From: an uncultured Bacteroidales bacterium
GTDB taxonomy: Bacteria; Bacteroidota; Bacteroidia; Bacteroidales; Paludibacteraceae
DNA length: 8,820 nucleotides
Assembly: GCA_903899865.1 (NCBI GenBank)
Contig: CAIUKZ010000147.1
Coordinates: 1-8,820, forward strand
Reading direction: 5' to 3'
The notes beneath the pieces are model-generated. The model ran no database searches. It was not told the DNA's origin and was given only the letters and a program-made list of their open reading frames with translations. Numbering within the stretch: the first letter of the stretch is position 1; each line of letters starts with the position of its first letter. This document shows positions 1-6,038 of this stretch, piece by piece. The translations under genes were made by a program, and so were the position numbers.

Positions 1-1170
1 AAGTCCCACTTGCTTATAGGCATCTCTAAATGGAACACCATCCAATGTGAGTCTGTTCACCTCTTCTACGCTAAATAGATAATCATATTTCGCGTCTGCC
101 AGAATATCAGTATTCACCTCCACCTGTGCCATCATCATGGCGGTCATTTCCAAACAATCACGAATTTCGGCAAAAGCTGGCACAAACACCTCCTTAATTA
201 TTTGCAAATCACGAAAATATCCCGAAGGGAGATTATTGGTAATCATCATGATTTGGTGAGGTATGGCTTGCAATTTATTGCATTTAGCACGTGTCAATTC
301 AAACACGTCAGGGTTTTTCTTATGTGGCATGATGCTAGAGCCTGTGGTAAACTGGTCGGGCAGGCGAATAAACCCAAAGTTTTGGGATGTAAACATGCAT
401 GCGTCAAAGGCGATTTTGGAAACGGTGGCAGCCACACTGGCCAATGCATTGGCTACGGTACGCTCCATTTTACCACGTCCCATTTGAGCATATACCACAT
501 TGTAGTTCATGGTATCAAAGCCGAGCAAATCCGTAGTCATCTGACGGTCAAGCGGAAAAGACGATCCATAGCCAGCAGCCGAGCCGAGCGGATTACGGTT
601 GGTAATCTTCCAGGCAGAGAGTAGTAGTTGCATATCATCCGCCAAACTTTCGGCATAAGCACCAAACCACAGTCCAAAAGAAGAAGGCATGGCCACTTGA
701 AGGTGAGTATATCCAGGTAGAAGTACGTCTTTGTATTTATTGCTTTGAGAAATAAGCACCTCAAAGAGTTCTGTGACAGCATCTACTGTTGCTGCCAATT
801 CTGCACGTGCAAATAACTTTAAGTCGAGAAGCACCTGATCATTACGAGAGCGACCACTATGGATTTTTTTACCCATATCCCCAAGTTTAGAAGTCAACAA
901 CATCTCTACTTGAGAATGCACATCCTCTACCCCATCTTGAATTACAAATTCACCACGCTCTGCTACGTGAAATATATTTTTGAGTTCGGCGTGCAACAGG
1001 GCTAGCTCATCAGTTTGGAGTAGACCCACAGACTGTAGCATGCGGATATGAGCCATAGACCCAAGCACATCATACTTAGCCAGAAACAAGTCCATCTCTC
1101 TATCTCTACCTACAGTAAAAGCTTCAATTTTTGCATCTACTTGAATGCTTTTTTCCCAAAGTTTTGCCAT
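1..1170 (-). CDS. argH: Argininosuccinate lyase, C-terminus cut off by the window edge
   Basis: Last enzyme of arginine synthesis: cleaves argininosuccinate to arginine and fumarate in the cytoplasm, normally as a homotetramer. Translating the minus strand from the ATG at 1168-1170 gives 390 open residues to the window edge, starting MAKLWEKSIQVDAKIEAFTV. Family motifs are clear: GKKIHSGRSRNDQV in the N-terminal third, LLPGYTHLQVAMP in the middle, and the fumarase/aspartase-superfamily signature GSSIMPHKKNPD at residues 277-288, which contains the catalytic serine loop. Family members are about 440-460 residues, so roughly 50-70 C-terminal residues lie outside. No frameshift or stop interrupts it. 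It is the third gene of a minus-strand cluster after pyrE and an SRPBCC gene, 69 bp downstream of the latter. Its leader has no Shine-Dalgarno; an AT-rich 12-mer shared with the other two genes lies nine bases upstream. Identification is secure. Confidence 0.97.
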   Translation of the reverse strand, partial: MAKLWEKSIQVDAKIEAFTVGRDREMDLFLAKYDVLGSMAHIRMLQSVGLLQTDELALLHAELKNIFHVAERGEFVIQDGVEDVHSQVEMLLTSKLGDMGKKIHSGRSRNDQVLLDLKLFARAELAATVDAVTELFEVLISQSNKYKDVLLPGYTHLQVAMPSSFGLWFGAYAESLADDMQLLLSAWKITNRNPLGSAAGYGSSFPLDRQMTTDLLGFDTMNYNVVYAQMGRGKMERTVANALASVAATVSKIAFDACMFTSQNFGFIRLPDQFTTGSSIMPHKKNPDVFELTRAKCNKLQAIPHQIMMITNNLPSGYFRDLQIIKEVFVPAFAEIRDCLEMTAMMMAQVEVNTDILADAKYDYLFSVEEVNRLTLDGVPFRDAYKQVGL

Positions 1171-1179
1171 TATTATTCC

Positions 1180-1191
1180 ATTTTAAAATAA
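1180..1191 (-). repeat. Leader 12-mer TTATTTTAAAAT, copy upstream of argH
   Basis: Read on the minus strand this is TTATTTTAAAAT, ending nine bases before the argH ATG. The identical 12-mer precedes the SRPBCC gene and a one-base-longer version precedes pyrE. Its core ATTTTAAAAT is palindromic. It may be an AU-rich translation-initiation element, since these bacteria rarely use Shine-Dalgarno pairing, or a protein site. AT-rich intergenic sequence makes a chance match possible. Confidence 0.4.
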
Positions 1192-1239
1192 ACAATCGCC
1201 AGTCAGTCAGCTTGATTAATGACGAATGACGCTAGAATC

Positions 1240-1656
1240 TTACTTACTCAATGCCGCTGCCAACACCTCAGCAATGCCATTGATCCCTTCCTGAAGTTTC
1301 TTATCCACCATCATTTTAATCATCATTGGGATTTCGGCTTTCAGCGTCAGTTTCATGCGTGTATCATTTTCGGCAGCTTGTTTGAGTTGAATCCACAAAT
1401 TGGCTTGAACTGGTGCGTTGTCAGTCACAAATTTGATGGTCTTATAAGGCTCTCGCTCAATAATTCTCAAACCTATTCGTCCAAAGCCTTCGACAGCAAA
1501 ACTGCAACTATCGGTATCAAACTCCATGTCTTTTGCCTTCTCTTTTAGTGCTGGATTGTCTTTGAACTTAGACAAATTATTCAAATCGCTCAAAACACCA
1601 AAAACCACTTCTTCATTGGAAGAAATGGTTTTCACATCACTTTCGTATGTTGTCAT
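1240..1656 (-). CDS. SRPBCC-fold (START/polyketide-cyclase-like) protein between pyrE and argH
   Basis: A 138-residue cytoplasmic protein that I assign to the SRPBCC (Bet v 1/START-like) helix-grip superfamily from its length and layout: an N-terminal beta strand (TTYESDVKTISSNEEVVFGVLSDLNNL), central strands with a GFGRIGLRIIEREPYKTIKF segment, a strand rich in alternating residues (MKLTLKAEIP), and a long C-terminal amphipathic helix (about 108-138). This fold usually binds a hydrophobic ligand, but no ligand or reaction can be inferred here, and no catalytic motif is visible. It starts 18 bp after the pyrE stop and ends 69 bp before argH, so it is very probably co-transcribed with both. 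The start at 1656 is the first ATG and lies just after the shared AT-rich 12-mer. There is no signal peptide or membrane segment. The gene is certainly real; the superfamily call is fairly confident and the role is unknown. Confidence 0.85.
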   Translation of the reverse strand: MTTYESDVKTISSNEEVVFGVLSDLNNLSKFKDNPALKEKAKDMEFDTDSCSFAVEGFGRIGLRIIEREPYKTIKFVTDNAPVQANLWIQLKQAAENDTRMKLTLKAEIPMMIKMMVDKKLQEGINGIAEVLAAALSK

Positions 1657-1662
1657 TTCAAT

Positions 1663-1674
1663 ATTTTAAAATAA
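1663..1674 (-). repeat. Leader 12-mer TTATTTTAAAAT, copy upstream of the SRPBCC gene
   Basis: Exact second copy of the 12-mer found before argH. It directly follows the pyrE stop codon and ends six bases before the SRPBCC start codon, filling most of the 18-bp gap between the genes. Its position suggests a role in restarting translation within the polycistronic message, but this is inference. Confidence 0.4.
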
Positions 1675-2310
1675 TTATTCTGGTTTCCACTCCGATGGAT
1701 TGGTGCGCCACTCTTGTAATGCATCCACATCACTCTGACCGATGTAATTGATGGACAAAGCCTCATTGAGAATGGCATCGTAATTACAAAGCGTGGTCAA
1801 TTTTACTTTTGCTTGTTTGAATTTTTGCTCAGCCACAGGGAATCCGTACGTAAAGATGGCTAACATTCCCAGTACTTCAGCTCCATCATTGCGAAGTGCG
1901 TCCACTGCTTTGAGGCTGCTTCCACCTGTAGAAATAAGATCTTCTATCACCACTACTTTTTGATGAGGTTTCAAAGCACCTTCGATCAAATTTTCGAGGC
2001 CATGATCTTTTGGTTTAGGACGCACATACACAAATGGGATGCCCAATGCATCAGCTACCAAAGCTCCGATAGCTATAGCGCCTGTAGCTACACCAGCTAT
2101 CACTTCCACTTCGGGATACATTTCTTGAACCAAACGTGCCATTTCCAACTTAATGTATGTACGCACTTGAGGATAAGAAAGGGTTTTGCGGTTGTCGCAA
2201 TATATAGGAGAATTCCACCCAGAAGCCCATATAAAAGGATTCTTAGGTTGTAATTTTACTGCTTTAATTTTTAATAGCTTATCAGCTACTTGTTTCTCTA
2301 ATGGCTTCAT
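1675..2310 (-). CDS. pyrE: Orotate phosphoribosyltransferase
   Basis: Fifth step of de novo pyrimidine synthesis: transfers phosphoribose from PRPP to orotate, giving orotidine 5'-monophosphate. The 211-residue protein is normal length for the family. Visible are the orotate/PRPP-contacting N-terminal region (FIWASGWNSPIYCDNR, about 26-41), the segment GVATGAIAIGALVADALG (73-90), the flexible catalytic loop YVRPKPKDHG (about 95-104, with Lys and His), and the type I PRTase PRPP-binding motif VVVIEDLISTGGS (119-131) with its paired Glu-Asp. PyrE works as a dimer in the cytoplasm. It leads the minus-strand cluster, followed after 18 bp by the SRPBCC gene and then argH. A TATTTTTG promoter element and an inverted repeat lie about 65-80 bp upstream of its start. 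The gene is intact and the identification secure. Confidence 0.97.
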   Translation of the reverse strand: MKPLEKQVADKLLKIKAVKLQPKNPFIWASGWNSPIYCDNRKTLSYPQVRTYIKLEMARLVQEMYPEVEVIAGVATGAIAIGALVADALGIPFVYVRPKPKDHGLENLIEGALKPHQKVVVIEDLISTGGSSLKAVDALRNDGAEVLGMLAIFTYGFPVAEQKFKQAKVKLTTLCNYDAILNEALSINYIGQSDVDALQEWRTNPSEWKPE

Positions 2311-2333
2311 TTATTGATGTTTATGTTTTGTAT

Positions 2334-2346
2334 ATTTTTAAAATAA
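2334..2346 (-). repeat. Leader 13-mer TTATTTTAAAAAT, variant copy upstream of pyrE
   Basis: Third instance of the leader element, with one extra A in the run on the minus strand. It ends 23 bases before the pyrE ATG, farther than in the other two genes, and would lie in the 5' untranslated region if the promoter element at 2377-2384 is used. Confidence 0.3.
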
Positions 2347-2371
2347 CAAGAAATATGAATCATGTCATTCC

Positions 2372-2391
2372 GTTTGCAAAAATACGCAAAC
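2372..2391. repeat. 6-8-6 inverted repeat over the pyrE promoter element
   Basis: GTTTGC (2372-2377) and GCAAAC (2386-2391) are perfect inverted arms separated by eight bases. On the minus strand the candidate -7 box TATTTTTG of pyrE occupies the spacer and the first base of one arm. A repeat of this geometry is typical of an operator for a dimeric regulator, and occupancy would block the promoter. No regulator can be named. As RNA it would lie at or before the transcription start, so an operator is more likely than a riboswitch. Confidence 0.4.
2377..2384 (-). promoter_or_regulatory. Putative -7 promoter element for pyrE
   Basis: The minus strand reads TATTTTTG, an exact match to the Bacteroidota primary-sigma -7 consensus TAnnTTTG. 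Transcription would begin near 2370, giving a leader of about 60 bases before pyrE. I could not find a good TTTG-type -33 element at the expected distance, so this rests on the -7 match and its position in the only sizable gap before pyrE. Confidence 0.5.
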
Positions 2392-2426
2392 AATTTTACA
2401 CTTTGTACACATTCGAAGCAATAAAG

Positions 2427-2464
2427 GTATTATTTCGGACAATTTTCCTTTCAAGAAATACTAC
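2427..2464 (-). terminator. Probable hairpin terminator after yraN
   Basis: Starting five bases after the yraN stop on the minus strand, the arms GTAGTATTTC (2464-2455) and GAAATAATAC (2436-2427) pair at nine of ten positions. Inside the loop, GGA and TCC can form a further short stem. CTTTATT follows the hairpin on the transcribed strand. The stem is AT-rich and the T tract is short, so termination may be partial, allowing some read-through into pyrE. An mRNA-stabilising 3' hairpin is the alternative. Confidence 0.45.
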
Positions 2465-2468
2465 AAGC

Positions 2469-2834
2469 TTAATTAACTGGCGCTAAAAAAGCATCTTCAA
2501 TGTGCTCTATCTTGTAACTTTGTCCGTATGGCATGACCGCAATGACATCAAAACGTGTTTCGCCTGTCCAATCATATTGATGAATGTATTCATGAGCAGC
2601 ATTCACTATGTTTTTAATCTTGCGATTGGTAATGGCTTCTTGTGGATGCTCAAAAGTATCGGTCGAACGGGTTTTCACCTCCACTACCACCAGCCAGTCA
2701 TCTTTTCTAGCCACTATGTCTAGTTCCAACTTGCCACATTTCCAGTTGGTGTGCAATAGTTTATAACCATTTTCGAGCAAGTAGTTTTGTGCCCTTATCT
2801 CGCCCTCATTTCCAAGTTCATTATGATCTGCCAT
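2469..2834 (-). CDS. yraN: YraN / UPF0102 family endonuclease-fold protein
   Basis: A 121-residue protein of normal length for the UPF0102 (YraN) family, which has a restriction-endonuclease-like fold and is predicted to act on DNA, possibly on recombination intermediates; its biological role is poorly defined. Motifs in order: the N-terminal GNEGEIRAQNYL helix (8-19; family pattern G-E-x-x-A), KLELDIVA (35-42) with the core Asp39, and VVVEVKTRS (49-57) supplying the E-x-K pair Glu52 and Lys54 of a PD-(D/E)XK site, then FDVIAV (about 94-99). The start at 2834 is the first ATG and gives the expected N-terminus. The gene is divergent from the ribbon-helix-helix-like gene and rmuC, with a 121-bp shared promoter region, and lies upstream of pyrE with a hairpin between. 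There is no signal peptide. Family assignment is secure; exact substrate unknown. Confidence 0.95.
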   Translation of the reverse strand: MADHNELGNEGEIRAQNYLLENGYKLLHTNWKCGKLELDIVARKDDWLVVVEVKTRSTDTFEHPQEAITNRKIKNIVNAAHEYIHQYDWTGETRFDVIAVMPYGQSYKIEHIEDAFLAPVN

Positions 2835-2887
2835 CTGATAAAAACCTAAAATGCATTGCTTTTAAATATTTCTCTGCTATTGGATGT

Positions 2888-2895
2888 CAAAAATA
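2888..2895 (-). promoter_or_regulatory. Putative -7 promoter element for yraN
   Basis: The minus strand reads TATTTTTG, identical to the pyrE element and matching TAnnTTTG. Transcription would start near 2881, about 47 bases before the yraN ATG. A convincing -33 element is not visible. Together with the element at 2930-2937 it forms a divergent promoter pair. Confidence 0.5.
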
Positions 2896-2929
2896 CTGAT
2901 TTTTAGCTTAGTAGTTCATAGGATAATAT

Positions 2930-2937
2930 TATTTTTG
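2930..2937 (+). promoter_or_regulatory. Putative -7 promoter element for the RHH-like gene and rmuC
   Basis: TATTTTTG on the plus strand is an exact TAnnTTTG match. Transcription would start near 2944, leaving about 11 bases before the ATG at 2956. This supports the 2956 start, because the more upstream in-frame ATG at 2884 would precede the promoter. The -33 region would fall around 2904-2911, overlapping the opposing yraN promoter region. Confidence 0.5.
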
Positions 2938-2955
2938 CAAGAATTATCAGAACCT

Positions 2956-3165
2956 ATGGCAAAAAAGCAACCAAAACCCGCCACCATGCGCACATCATTG
3001 CGCACACACAGACAGATTTTCACGCTCAACGACGAAGAAAATAAGGCACTAAATCGTTTTATCACTAAATACAAAATACAAAACAAATCAAAGTTCATTC
3101 GGGAAACGCTGATGATTTCCATCATCAAACGGTTGGAAGAAGATCATCCTACGCTGTTTGATTAA
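2956..3165 (+). CDS. Small basic protein, probable ribbon-helix-helix DNA-binding type
   Basis: A 69-residue protein with a Lys/Arg-rich N-terminus (MAKKQPKPATMRTSLRTHR) followed by a layout resembling ribbon-helix-helix or MobC-like proteins: a short strand RQIFTL (19-24), helix A from about 26 to 40 (DEENKALNRFITKYK), a turn at IQNKS, and helix B from about 45 to 61 (SKFIRETLMISIIKRLE), ending in HPTLFD. The S-x-F-I-R-E-T segment is characteristic of such proteins. That implies a DNA-binding dimer, but no target is known and I recognise no named gene. An in-frame ATG at 2884 would add 24 residues; I prefer 2956 because the promoter element at 2930-2937 lies between them and the added stretch is hydrophobic and out of character. 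It is followed 56 bp later by rmuC, probably in the same operon, and is divergent from yraN, so autoregulation of the shared intergenic region is plausible. Confidence 0.8.
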   Translation: MAKKQPKPATMRTSLRTHRQIFTLNDEENKALNRFITKYKIQNKSKFIRETLMISIIKRLEEDHPTLFD

Positions 3166-3221
3166 TTCACTGAATTCTCTTAACATTCGAATCGATAGTA
3201 GAAGCATTAAAAATAAACCTG

Positions 3222-4568
3222 ATGGAATTAATACTTATCATATTTGCATTCGTAGCTGGTGGAGCTATAACTTGGATTGTAGCGACTAACAATCAGAAGA
3301 AACTGGCTACACAACTCAATGAGATAGAAAAATCGCTGGTCAGCGCTAAGAATGATGCTGACACACAGAAATCTATCGCTCTTGAAACTCTAAGAATGAA
3401 AGCCGAGGAGTTAACTAAAATTCAGCTAGAATTATCCAAAAACGTTCAATGGCTCGGCGAAAAGTCCATTGAGGTAGCCACTTTGAAAACTACCAATGAG
3501 AACTTGGCGGAAAAACTAGAGAATCAAAAAACGGAAATAGAAGTCCTACAAAAGCGATTGACAACCGAGTTTGAAAACATTGCCAGCAAATTGCTAAAAG
3601 AAAGATCGGATGAATTTTCAGCAACTAACACCAAGAATATTAGCGAGATACTAAATCCTCTCAAAGAACGAATCCTGCAGTTTGAGAAAAAAGTGGATGA
3701 TACCTATGACAAAGAGCTACGCGACAAAATAAGCCTGCGTGAAGAGGTGCGCAAATTGACCGAGCTCAACACCCGTGTGAGTGAGGAAGCCAACAATCTG
3801 ACCAAAGCACTGAAAGGTGACTTAAAAAAACAGGGTAACTGGGGCGAAGTGATATTGGAGCGCGTGTTGGAGCGGTCGGGGCTCACTCGTGGTCAAGAAT
3901 ACGAACGCGAAGAAGTCATAGAAGGTGCCGACCACAGCGTGCAACGCCCCGATGTGATCATCCACCTGCCCGACAACAAACACATCATCATCGACTCCAA
4001 AGTTTCGCTGGTGGCTTATGAGCGTCTCAACTCTGCCGACACAGAGGACGCCCGAACAATTTTCCTCAAAGAACATATCAATTCACTACGAAGTCACGTT
4101 AAGTTATTGAGTGAAAAAAATTACCAAAATGCGCACAACATCAACACCCCTGATTTTGTACTGATGTTTATACCCATTGAAGCATCATTCTCAATAGCTG
4201 TGCAGGGTGATGATGAGCTATTTAAATACGCATGGGATAAAAAAATAGTAATAGTAAGCCCCACAACCCTACTTGCCACATTGCGAACCATCAGTTCAAT
4301 TTGGAAACAGGAATTACAAACTAAGAATGCTCAAGAGATAGCCCGACTGAGTGGATCGATGTATGATAAATTCATAGGATTTTTAGAGGATTTAAATAGA
4401 ATAAAATTAAACATTGACCGTAGCTCCACTGCTTATGACGACGCTTTAAAAAAGCTTAAAGACGGCAATGGCAACTTGATACGCACCACACAAAAAATCA
4501 AAGAATTGGGGGCTAAAACTGGCAACAAACTTATTCCCTCCGAATTTGACATTCAAGATGAAGAATAA
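3222..4568 (+). CDS. rmuC: DNA recombination protein RmuC
   Basis: A 448-residue RmuC-family protein. RmuC limits recombination at inverted repeats in E. coli genetics and is predicted to have a nuclease domain. Residues 2-20 form a single N-terminal membrane anchor (ELILIIFAFVAGGAITWIV), 24 to about 200 are charged coiled coil, and the conserved core follows: GNWGE (205-209), RPDVIIHLPDNKHIIIDSK (242-260) with Asp244, Asp258 and Lys260 as a PD-(D/E)XK-like set, LMFIPIEASFS, and the SPTTLLATLRTISSIWKQE segment. Length is typical. It follows the RHH-like gene by 56 bp with no promoter element I can see between, and its 3' end overlaps the next gene by 11 bases. Bases 3721-4080, including the catalytic core, are clearly more GC-rich than the rest of the gene. 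Identification is secure. Confidence 0.96.
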   Translation: MELILIIFAFVAGGAITWIVATNNQKKLATQLNEIEKSLVSAKNDADTQKSIALETLRMKAEELTKIQLELSKNVQWLGEKSIEVATLKTTNENLAEKLENQKTEIEVLQKRLTTEFENIASKLLKERSDEFSATNTKNISEILNPLKERILQFEKKVDDTYDKELRDKISLREEVRKLTELNTRVSEEANNLTKALKGDLKKQGNWGEVILERVLERSGLTRGQEYEREEVIEGADHSVQRPDVIIHLPDNKHIIIDSKVSLVAYERLNSADTEDARTIFLKEHINSLRSHVKLLSEKNYQNAHNINTPDFVLMFIPIEASFSIAVQGDDELFKYAWDKKIVIVSPTTLLATLRTISSIWKQELQTKNAQEIARLSGSMYDKFIGFLEDLNRIKLNIDRSSTAYDDALKKLKDGNGNLIRTTQKIKELGAKTGNKLIPSEFDIQDEE

Positions 4569-6030
4569 CATTCACCATCTATTTCTGTGTATGTTGACAT
4601 TGCTAGTATTTGCTAGCAATGCCAGCGTGATGGCTGCTCAAAAGGATAGCATCACGGTGATGGACGTAGAAGTGCTAGACCCAGACTCTGTGTTGGAAAA
4701 CCTGAAAAAGCCTCACACCTCATCCCCAGCTGTAGTGAAGCCGAGCGTTCAACTAAAAATCTCTACACCATCCGTTAGCATTCCCCAGTCACTTCCCACT
4801 ACTGACACGCTAGTAACTACAAAACTGACGGCGGAAAACGAAGAGGGAATGAGTGATTCTGAGAACTTCTATGAAATAGATTCATTGGTATTACAAGGCA
4901 ACCCGTTTTTCATAGACATGGTCTATTCGGATGACAACACTCAGTTTGATTGGAGCATGCTCAACGATTTCCACACGCTATTTCATGGACAAAAAAATTC
5001 AATACTACACAAACGTATTCAGTTTACTACAGCTACTCCTGTGCAGATGGTGGAAAGTCTTAGAAAGACGACAAAGCGTCATCTGGTGAAAACAGCAACA
5101 CATTTATTTATGTTCAACAAAGATCAGCTACCAAATCCTAATATGGTAGAAGAAATAATACTCACCGGCAAACGGGTTGAGCGAATCACATTTGATGACC
5201 CTGACTACATCATTCACCGATCAAAAAACATAAAACTCGAAGGAATAAAAAGTCCTGTTTGGTATCACAAGGCATCGGCATTATCACAATTTTCGGGCAC
5301 CATGATTTCAGACAACTGGCATCAAGGGGGTAATAGTACGTTGGCATTCTTATCGCTCGTAAATGGAAAATTGATTTATGATGACAAGAAACTGGTGCAA
5401 TGGGAAAATACAGGCGAGTGGCGAATGGGATTTAACTGGACGGACATCCAAACAGGCAAAGTGAATGATGATGTACTAAAAATCAACAGCAAATTTGGGG
5501 TGAAAGTCAAAAATGAGTATTACATCACAGGATCAATGGATCTTTCTACCCAATTTTTCGACATTTTCAAGGACAGCAAAAATACGGATAAGAAAACAGC
5601 ATTTTTCTCTCCATTTCGCTTCAATATGGCGTTAGGATTGGACTATAAACACAAGAAAATCATTTCCTTACTAGTATCACCTATCTCCTACAAATTTATT
5701 TATGTGAACGACCCGAAGGTGAATCCAAATCAATTTGGTATCAAAACAGGTGAGAATGTACTTAGCGAGTTTGGTAGTGCTGTAAGAATCACCAATTCCT
5801 ATTCTCCAGTCAAGGAGATACAATTGGATTCTCGATTTTCATTGTACACCAACTATAAACAGGTAGAGGTTGACTGGGAGTTGGTGTGCAATCTGATTGT
5901 CAACAGGTTCATATCTACCCGCATCATGCTCAACCCACGATTTGACAACACCATCATCACAGAGGCTGGCAAAAAACCTGAACTTCAGTTTAAGGGTTTA
6001 ATGAGCGTGGGCTTCCTGCATAAGTTCTAA
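4558..6030 (+). CDS. DUF3078 outer-membrane beta-barrel protein
   Basis: A 490-residue exported protein of the DUF3078 family, known to me from Bacteroidota; molecular function unknown. It begins with a signal peptide (MKNNIHHLFLCMLTLLVFAS, then NASVMAA) with probable cleavage near residue 27. A Ser/Thr/Pro/Val-rich segment of low complexity (about 45-95) precedes the folded part. The family hallmark lies around residues 240-275, with SALSQFSGTMISDNWHQGGNS including NWHQGGNS at 253-260. After it come alternating strands with many Tyr, Trp and Phe residues, consistent with a beta-barrel, and the protein ends in Phe, as outer-membrane barrels often do. I chose the ATG at 4558 over 4546 because it gives a standard Met-Lys signal start; it overlaps the end of rmuC by 11 bases, suggesting translational coupling. 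It ends eight bases from the convergent HD gene. Confidence 0.9.
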   Translation: MKNNIHHLFLCMLTLLVFASNASVMAAQKDSITVMDVEVLDPDSVLENLKKPHTSSPAVVKPSVQLKISTPSVSIPQSLPTTDTLVTTKLTAENEEGMSDSENFYEIDSLVLQGNPFFIDMVYSDDNTQFDWSMLNDFHTLFHGQKNSILHKRIQFTTATPVQMVESLRKTTKRHLVKTATHLFMFNKDQLPNPNMVEEIILTGKRVERITFDDPDYIIHRSKNIKLEGIKSPVWYHKASALSQFSGTMISDNWHQGGNSTLAFLSLVNGKLIYDDKKLVQWENTGEWRMGFNWTDIQTGKVNDDVLKINSKFGVKVKNEYYITGSMDLSTQFFDIFKDSKNTDKKTAFFSPFRFNMALGLDYKHKKIISLLVSPISYKFIYVNDPKVNPNQFGIKTGENVLSEFGSAVRITNSYSPVKEIQLDSRFSLYTNYKQVEVDWELVCNLIVNRFISTRIMLNPRFDNTIITEAGKKPELQFKGLMSVGFLHKF

Positions 6031-6038
6031 ATTCAAAC

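Noticed and set aside
202..624. Plus-strand open frames within argH, and similar ones opposite SRPBCC, pyrE, yraN, rmuC and lpdA
   Set aside because: They are antisense to genes with clear family motifs and have low-complexity or nonsensical translations.
2356..2371. GAATCATGTCATTC as an operator in the pyrE leader
   Set aside because: Only the outer four bases on each side are symmetrical; the repeat next to it at 2372-2391 is much better.
2884..2955. A 24-residue N-terminal extension of the RHH-like protein from an upstream ATG
   Set aside because: The extension is hydrophobic and unlike the basic N-terminus that follows, and an exact TAnnTTTG element lies downstream of that ATG, so the message probably starts after it.
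4546..4557. Upstream ATG adding four residues to the DUF3078 protein
   Set aside because: The ATG at 4558 gives a conventional Met-Lys signal peptide and a shorter overlap with rmuC.
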